This document shows positions 10,329-14,057 of a DNA stretch of 14,057 nucleotides, piece after piece (the stretch's first letter is position 1; each line of letters begins with the position of its first letter). The notes beneath the pieces are model-generated. The model made no database searches. It saw only the letters and a program-made list of their open reading frames with translations, and was not told the origin of the DNA. Location: the NCBI GenBank assembly GCA_001819095.1, contig MHLS01000048.1:1-14057 (forward strand), written 5' to 3'. This DNA comes from Candidatus Lloydbacteria bacterium RIFCSPLOWO2_02_FULL_54_12. Its GTDB lineage: Bacteria > Patescibacteriota > Minisyncoccia > Phycocordibacterales > UBA6899. The position numbers and the translations under genes were made by a program.

Positions 10329-10943
10329 ATGCAACAAAAGATTTCCATCAGAGGGATCGCATATTGGGGGACGACCATCTTTGCGGCCGTTGCCATGGGT
10401 TACATGCTGGTGACGCTCATCAACCTTTCGTCGGAAGAAGAAACGGCCTACCTCGGTACCGTCAACTATCGCGAGCAGATCCGGTACGTTGTCGTAACGA
10501 CCTCGGAGGGGAACTTCAAGATCGCTTTCCTTCGCGCGCAGGCCCCTGTCGCGACAAAACAATTTCTTCGTCTCGCAGACGCGGGATTCTATGATGAGAC
10601 GAAATTCTACCACTTTCCGGGAGGAGTCTACGTTGAAAGCGGCCTCGCGTCGGATTCGCCCGAGGAGGAAAAGAGCGTCAATCGTGCGTTCGTTGAAAAT
10701 CCCGAAAAAGTGCAAATGGTGCGGGGGTACGTTGCGATGCCGCGGCGTTCGGGCGAGAAGATGGACCCGAGCCTCCTTGTCTTTTTCACCGAAGACGAAG
10801 AGCCGCTTCCGAGCGGCGTTTACGCGGCGTTCGGGCGCATCGTTGAAGGGATGGAGGTCGTCGACAAGATCAATGAGGTCTCGCCGACGATCAATTCCGG
10901 CAAGCGCCCGCCGGTCTCACTGCTCTCTGTTATTCAAGACTAA
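10329..10943 (+). CDS. Membrane-anchored degenerate cyclophilin-like protein
   Basis: A 204-residue protein with an N-terminal membrane segment (about residues 13-32, WGTTIFAAVAMGYMLVTLI) and a cyclophilin-like domain from about residue 50. The fold is suggested by RYVVVTTSEGNFKIAF, APVATKQFLRLADAGFYDETKF and YAAFGRIVEGMEVVDKI, which align with the first cyclophilin in this window. Catalytic segments are lost: FHRVIKGFMIQGGD is replaced by FYHFPGGVYVESG, so the active-site Arg and Gln are missing, and NGSQFFI is replaced by DPSLLVFF. It is probably not an isomerase and may act as a binding domain. The ATG at 10329 is chosen because the anchor starts there; a GTG at 10287 with AAAGGCGG upstream, overlapping hpf, is an alternative. 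Confidence 0.75.
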   Translation: MQQKISIRGIAYWGTTIFAAVAMGYMLVTLINLSSEEETAYLGTVNYREQIRYVVVTTSEGNFKIAFLRAQAPVATKQFLRLADAGFYDETKFYHFPGGVYVESGLASDSPEEEKSVNRAFVENPEKVQMVRGYVAMPRRSGEKMDPSLLVFFTEDEEPLPSGVYAAFGRIVEGMEVVDKINEVSPTINSGKRPPVSLLSVIQD

Positions 10944-10989
10944 CTCGCTTTTGGAGGAGGGCACAGGATGGAAGGCGGCCAGTTTCTTC

Positions 10990-11008
10990 AAGGTCTCACC
11001 TTGTAAAG
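10990..11008. repeat. Fragment of the palindromic repeat
   Basis: CAAGGT-CTC-ACCTTG, preceded by TTTCTT and followed by TAAA, matches the right half of the palindromic repeats at 7831 and 11525. It lies in the gap after the degenerate cyclophilin gene. Confidence 0.45.
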
Positions 11009-11023
11009 CACCACAGAGGGCAC

Positions 11024-11063
11024 CCCACGGGACTTCCAGTTTTGTAAACAAAACTTAGGTCGC
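11024..11063. repeat. 40-bp inverted repeat, left copy
   Basis: Its reverse complement matches 12761-12800 at 38 of 40 positions. The core GTTTTGT-AA-ACAAAAC is itself palindromic. Similarity continues weakly past 11024, with a TGTGGTG block shared after a small gap. Together the two copies bracket fmt and def. Confidence 0.85.
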
Positions 11064-11067
11064 TTCC

Positions 11068-11102
11068 ATTTTTCTAATCCACCTAAGGCGGATAAGAAAA
11101 AT
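11068..11102. terminator. Bidirectional terminator between the degenerate cyclophilin gene and fmt
   Basis: ATTTTTCT (11068-11075) pairs with AGAAAAAT (11095-11102), with further TCC/GGA and CCT/AGG pairs inside. It lies between two convergent genes. Confidence 0.6.
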
Positions 11103-11121
11103 TGGTCGCCAAGGAGAGACC

Positions 11122-12090
11122 TTAGGCCGTCTTCCGCCCTGTGCTGTTTGCGCCGCGGAGGAAGTCGTCGTAAGCCATCTCTCTTTTCCCCTCGGGAACG
11201 ACACGGATGATGGTGAGCTTCCCGTCTGTATATGTCGCGTCTGCGATGCGCACGCGGACTTTCTTACCGTTCCGCTCCGCGAAAAAATACGCCCCCGGCC
11301 ATTCATCGAATGCGCGGATCTTTTTATAGTTCATGGAAGGGTCGCCCGCGAGATCGATCGCACCGTCTTCTTTCACGATCTTTTTCGTGAATGTCGCCCG
11401 CGCGTGGTCTTGCGGCTCGGCGGTTACCTTTCCGCTCACCCAATCGGGCAGGGTTTCCGCCAACAGTATCCCGCCCTCCCGCGCGAGCGTTTCGGTCAAC
11501 ACGCTCCCTTTTGGCGGCCATTCCGGAAATACAAGGTCGGACCTTGAAGAATTAATTCCTAAGGTCCGACCTTGTATTTCCTGCGCATCAGTTCTTAAGG
11601 TCGGACCTCGTACCACTTGTTGTGTCACGATCGGCCCGTGATCCGTTTCTTCATCAAGGAGAATGATGGTCACGCCGGTCGATGTTTCGTCGGAGAGGAT
11701 AGCGGACTCAATGGGGGAAGGACCGCGGAATAAGGGGAGAAGCGACGGGTGCACATTCAAGACGCCGTGCTGGGGCATGTCGAGGATCATTTTTGGAATG
11801 ATCTTTCCGTATGCGGCCACGATGAACAGATCGCACGAAGCTCTTTTGAGCGTCGTGAGAAACGTTTCATCGCGGAGTTTCTCCGGCGTGAGGACGGGAA
11901 TGTTCCGTGACTCCGCCCACACTCTCACCTCGCTTGGTGTGACGACCAGTTTGCGTCCTTTCGGCCTATCCGGTGCGGTAATGACAAGTGCGGGCACGTA
12001 TCCGCGTTGTTCAAGCTCATCAAGTACGATCTTCGCAAAATTGGGCGTACCGAAGAAAGTGAAACGCGGCTTCTCGGCACTATTTGCCAT
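11122..12090 (-). CDS. fmt: Methionyl-tRNA formyltransferase with an in-frame repeat insertion
   Basis: A 322-residue enzyme that formylates Met-tRNAfMet using 10-formyl-THF for translation initiation. The N-terminal domain has FFGTPNFA (13-20), VAAYGKIIPK (91-100), NVHPSLLPLFRGPSPI (112-127) with catalytic N112 and H114, and DEETDHGPI with D150. The C-terminal tRNA-binding domain starts near residue 230 (KEDGAIDL, IRAFDEWPGAYF). Residues 159-189 (VRGPTLRTDAQEIQGRTLG...) have no counterpart in ordinary Fmt and are encoded by two copies of a palindromic repeat, inserted between the DHGPIVTQQV strand and the LTETLAREGGILLAETL helix. The reading frame is kept. The ATG overlaps the end of def by 11 bp, so the two are translated from one transcript. 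Confidence 0.93.
   Translation of the reverse strand: MANSAEKPRFTFFGTPNFAKIVLDELEQRGYVPALVITAPDRPKGRKLVVTPSEVRVWAESRNIPVLTPEKLRDETFLTTLKRASCDLFIVAAYGKIIPKMILDMPQHGVLNVHPSLLPLFRGPSPIESAILSDETSTGVTIILLDEETDHGPIVTQQVVRGPTLRTDAQEIQGRTLGINSSRSDLVFPEWPPKGSVLTETLAREGGILLAETLPDWVSGKVTAEPQDHARATFTKKIVKEDGAIDLAGDPSMNYKKIRAFDEWPGAYFFAERNGKKVRVRIADATYTDGKLTIIRVVPEGKREMAYDDFLRGANSTGRKTA
11525..11614. repeat. Palindromic repeat, copy 2 plus a half copy, inside fmt
   Basis: Perfect 21-bp arms (11525-11545 and 11561-11581) around a 15-nt loop with GAATTAATTC inside; the full hairpin is 57 bp, exactly 19 codons. A degenerate half copy (TTCTTAAGGTCGGACCTCGT, 11592-11611) follows. Compared with copy 1 at 7831, the arm centre GGA/TCC becomes CGG/CCG on both sides, so the pairing is preserved. 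Confidence 0.88.
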
Positions 12091-12670
12091 GTTGCTTCTT
12101 CTGCTTTTCTTCTATTTCCGCGATCTGTTCCGGTGTCAGTGTTTCGAGGTCGGTGGCATGGTCGGTGAAGAGGGTGCCGTTTAAATGATCGGTCTCATGT
12201 TGGAATATCTGGGCGATCAGTCCCGAACCGCCGTAGGTGAAACGTTTGCCGTGTTCGTCGTATGCATGCAGGGTGACTTTTTCATGGCGCAGTGTATTGC
12301 CGTAGGTCCAGCGGACGGAAAGACAGCCCTCGGGCAGTTTCACTTTCTTCTTCGAGAGTTTGGTAATCTCGGGGTTGATGCAGGTGAGATCCTTTTCGGC
12401 CGTGGTCAGCGCGACAGCCTTCCCGCCCCTGCGCTTCTCTTCATTCGCGATGACGAATGCGTTTCGTGCGACGACGAATATCCGGAGCGGGACGCCGATC
12501 TGCGGTGCCGCGATGGCCACGCCGTCGGCCTCGCCGGCAAGCGCATGCTTCATTTGGAGGACGACCTCGCGGACGTGTTTTGAGCCGATATCGGGGAGGA
12601 GGACGGGCTTTGCCTTCCCGCGCAAGACGGGACTTCCTTCCTGAACGATGGCGATCCGCCCTTTTGCCAT
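12080..12670 (-). CDS. def: Peptide deformylase
   Basis: A 196-residue metalloenzyme that removes the formyl group from new proteins. The three motifs are present: GVAIAAPQIG (50-59, in place of GVGLAAPQIG), EGCLS (114-118, metal ligand C116) and QHETDH (157-162, metal ligands H158 and H162, catalytic E159). A stretch of extra residues around 70-95 (VIANEEKRRGGKAVALTTAEKD) lengthens the loop before the CINPEI strand. Start choice: the ATG at 12679 lies within the -10 box TACAAT (12683-12678), so the ATG at 12670, seven bases downstream of that box, is taken; the mRNA would be leaderless. fmt overlaps its 3' end by 11 bp, the common def-fmt pairing. Confidence 0.93.
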   Translation of the reverse strand: MAKGRIAIVQEGSPVLRGKAKPVLLPDIGSKHVREVVLQMKHALAGEADGVAIAAPQIGVPLRIFVVARNAFVIANEEKRRGGKAVALTTAEKDLTCINPEITKLSKKKVKLPEGCLSVRWTYGNTLRHEKVTLHAYDEHGKRFTYGGSGLIAQIFQHETDHLNGTLFTDHATDLETLTPEQIAEIEEKQKKQHGK

Positions 12671-12677
12671 ACCACGC

Positions 12678-12683
12678 ATTGTA
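12678..12683 (-). promoter_or_regulatory. -10 element of def-fmt, implying a leaderless mRNA
   Basis: TACAAT on the - strand, seven bases before the ATG at 12670. The -35 region (TGTGCA about 17 bp upstream) is weak. Confidence 0.45.
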
Positions 12684-12745
12684 ATCCATTCGCCATATTT
12701 TGCACAGCAGTCTCACCGCTGTAACGTTTGCGGTTTTCGTCATGT

Positions 12746-12751
12746 TATCAT
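12746..12751 (+). promoter_or_regulatory. Extended -10 element upstream of the EEP gene
   Basis: TATCAT preceded by TGT. No clear -35. The transcript would run through the right copy of the 40-bp inverted repeat before reaching the gene. Confidence 0.35.
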
Positions 12752-12760
12752 CTCCCGCAT

Positions 12761-12800
12761 GCGACCTAAGTTTTGTTTACAAAATTTGAAGTCCCGTGGG
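12761..12800. repeat. 40-bp inverted repeat, right copy
   Basis: Reverse complement of 11024-11063 with two mismatches in 40. It lies between the def promoter and the EEP gene start, about 1.7 kb from its partner. Confidence 0.85.
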
Positions 12801-12811
12801 ATACTCCTGTG

Positions 12812-13498
12812 GTGAGAATAATTTTTTTAAATGTCTGGAACGGGAGAACAGGAGATCCATTCAGGGATTTTATCCGAGAGCATTCCGCCACGACCGATAT
12901 TTTTTGTCTCCAAGAGGTGTACGACGCGATAAAGCCCACCTGTGAGGATCTCCTGCCCGACTTCACCGCGAGCTACGGATACAAACGCGCCGGCGATCAC
13001 GACGATTTTCCGCAAGCGACGTACGTCCGAAAAGGTCTCGAGGTGCGCTCTTCGGCGCTTCTTCTCGAGAACGTGCCGGGTACAGGATTGGGACTTTACA
13101 CGGAGATCCGGACGAAAATGGGTGTGCTCCATCTTGCCAACGTGCACGGCGTGGCGTACCCCGGCGAGAAACTGGATAATCCGGAGCGGATACGGCAGTC
13201 CCGCGCGATGGTCGATTTTTTTCGCACGCTCGACGGCCCCAAGGTCATCGGCGGCGACTTTAATCTCCACCCCGACACCGAGAGCGTCCGTCTCTTTGCG
13301 GAGCACGGATACCTTGATCTGATCAAGGAGTTCAATGTGCGTACCACCAGAAACCGTCTTGCATGGGATCTCTATCCCGAAAACAGGCAGTATCATTCCG
13401 ATTACGTCTTTACCGGTCCGGGTGTGCAGATACAAAGTTTTGCCGTGCCACACAACGAAATATCAGACCACCTTCCTCTGATACTTGAGATTGAGTGA
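12812..13498 (+). CDS. Endonuclease/exonuclease/phosphatase-fold protein
   Basis: A 228-residue protein of the EEP superfamily (DNase I, exonuclease III, sphingomyelinase-type phosphodiesterases). All catalytic motifs are present: LNVW (N7), FCLQEV (31-36, metal ligand E35), NVHGVA (H112), GGDFNLHPD (147-155; D149, N151), YHSDYVF (D197) and ISDHLP (D219, H220). There is no signal peptide, so it is likely cytoplasmic. The GTG at 12812 (or the GTG just before it) is chosen because family members begin with a strand like MRIIFLNVW; no Shine-Dalgarno sequence is seen. An upstream TTG at 12773 would make the 40-bp repeat coding (MFTKFEVPWD). The substrate, nucleic acid or phosphoester, cannot be told. 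Confidence 0.88.
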   Translation: MRIIFLNVWNGRTGDPFRDFIREHSATTDIFCLQEVYDAIKPTCEDLLPDFTASYGYKRAGDHDDFPQATYVRKGLEVRSSALLLENVPGTGLGLYTEIRTKMGVLHLANVHGVAYPGEKLDNPERIRQSRAMVDFFRTLDGPKVIGGDFNLHPDTESVRLFAEHGYLDLIKEFNVRTTRNRLAWDLYPENRQYHSDYVFTGPGVQIQSFAVPHNEISDHLPLILEIE

Positions 13499-13501
13499 AG
13501 C

Positions 13502-13543
13502 ACAAGGAGGAGCTTTGATCCGCTCCAGGCGGACACCTTGTAC
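13502..13543. repeat. Hairpin related to the palindromic repeat, between convergent genes
   Basis: ACAAGG (13502-13507) pairs with CCTTGT (13536-13541), with GGAGC/GCTCC nested inside. The outer ends ACAAGG...CCTTGTAC match the ends of the palindromic repeats. It may help end both the EEP and priA transcripts; no T run is present. Confidence 0.45.
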
Positions 13544-13548
13544 TTCAT

Positions 13549-14057
13549 TCAAATAACACTTTCCGGATTCACCCGCACTTCAATCTCCGGCGGAAGTGCG
13601 CGGATAAGTTCTGCGATCTCCGCGTTTGGCCACCCGTTCGCCTCTTTTGTGTCAGGAGGCGCGGACTGGAGTCCCACAGGGATCTTGATGAGCGCGTTGG
13701 TGCGGTACTGATTCTTGACGCGCGCGATGAAAGAGGGGAACACGACCGGATGGTAGGCGCCGAAGATCCGTCCGATATCGTTCATCGCCTCCGCACCGTC
13801 TTGCTTCTTCCCTTCGTAGGTGAACTTCAGGAGCGTGGAGAAGGGCGGGTACATGAGTCGGTGGCGCACGTCGAGTTCCGAGCGTAGAAATTCCCCGATA
13901 TTTCCCTGTGTCGCAAGTTGAAACAAGGGGACCTCCGGATCGCGGGTCTGTATGAGAAAATGCTCCGTCGCTCTTTCGCGGAGCGTGAGCAAAAGACGGA
14001 ACACGCGTTCACCCATACGAAAGTCCGGTATGGTGAGGAGCGAATTCACCGAAAGAA
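13549..14057 (-). CDS. priA: Primosomal protein N' (PriA) C-terminal part, cut by the window edge
   Basis: The last 168 or so residues of a PriA-type helicase, which reloads the replisome at stalled forks. LLTIPDFRMGERVFRLL matches the segment before motif VI (DFRAAERFAQL in E. coli). FLIQTRDPEVPLFQ matches VVLQTHHPEHPLLQ, and RSELDVRHRLMYPPFSTLLKF matches the R...PPW segment. IEVRVNPESVI corresponds to the C-terminal VKWVLDVDP. The stretch between the first two blocks is shortened: where other PriA proteins have QVAGRAGR, this one has only TLRERATEH. The frame is open to the window end, so the gene continues beyond 14057; the GTG at 14049 is internal. Confidence 0.8.
   Translation of the reverse strand, partial: LSVNSLLTIPDFRMGERVFRLLLTLRERATEHFLIQTRDPEVPLFQLATQGNIGEFLRSELDVRHRLMYPPFSTLLKFTYEGKKQDGAEAMNDIGRIFGAYHPVVFPSFIARVKNQYRTNALIKIPVGLQSAPPDTKEANGWPNAEIAELIRALPPEIEVRVNPESVI

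Overview
The window reads as a compact bacterial chromosome segment, most likely from a Patescibacteria (CPR) lineage, probably Parcubacteria-like. This is inferred from small, minimised housekeeping proteins (a PrmC with a short N-terminal domain, a 66-residue PspC, a short-form HPF), many small membrane-anchored proteins, short gaps filled with hairpins and palindromic repeats, and a PriA-type C-terminus without the usual motif VI. The standard code fits every gene. No phage, transposase, plasmid or CRISPR genes are visible. Taxonomy is an inference; no rRNA is present.

Layout. 1-2850 (+): three single-gene units, each with its own promoter and terminator: a membrane-anchored SPFH/band-7 protein, a TrpF-like TIM-barrel protein and a membrane-anchored cyclophilin. 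2850-4711 (-): pspC, nadK and a guanylate kinase; a 125-bp foldback element sits between nadK and pspC. 4745-5168: back-to-back promoters separate the guanylate kinase (-) from a highly structured leader plus a 51-residue membrane micropeptide (+). 5200-7410 (+): a 16-codon upstream ORF overlapping a TrmA/RlmD-type RNA m5U methyltransferase, a secreted protein and a 25-residue very basic micropeptide. 7505-8648 (-): a three-helix membrane protein and prmC. 8671-8942 (-): no convincing protein gene but the architecture of a structured RNA gene. 9101-10943 (+): tRNA-Arg(CCG) whose CCA end overlaps the start codon of a pirin gene, then hpf and a degenerate cyclophilin. 11122-12670 (-): fmt and def overlapping by 11 bp, the pair bracketed by 40-bp inverted repeats. 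12812-13498 (+): an endonuclease/exonuclease/phosphatase-fold protein. 13549-14057 (-): the C-terminus of PriA, running off the window.

Functional theme. Many genes serve translation: tRNA-Arg, fmt and def (formylation and deformylation of initiator Met), prmC (release-factor methylation), hpf (ribosome hibernation), an RNA methyltransferase and perhaps the 25-residue basic peptide. Three genes (nadK, the 25-residue peptide, def) have a -10 box only 6-7 bp from the ATG and are predicted to be leaderless.

The most unusual content lies outside the genes. There is a palindromic repeat family with compensatory arm changes, one copy of which interrupts fmt in frame; two five-unit arrays of a 7-bp tandem repeat, one inside prmC and one upstream of hpf; a candidate ~270-nt non-coding RNA; a structured leader that can occlude a micropeptide start codon; and a tRNA/mRNA overlap that would make tRNA maturation and pirin translation mutually exclusive.
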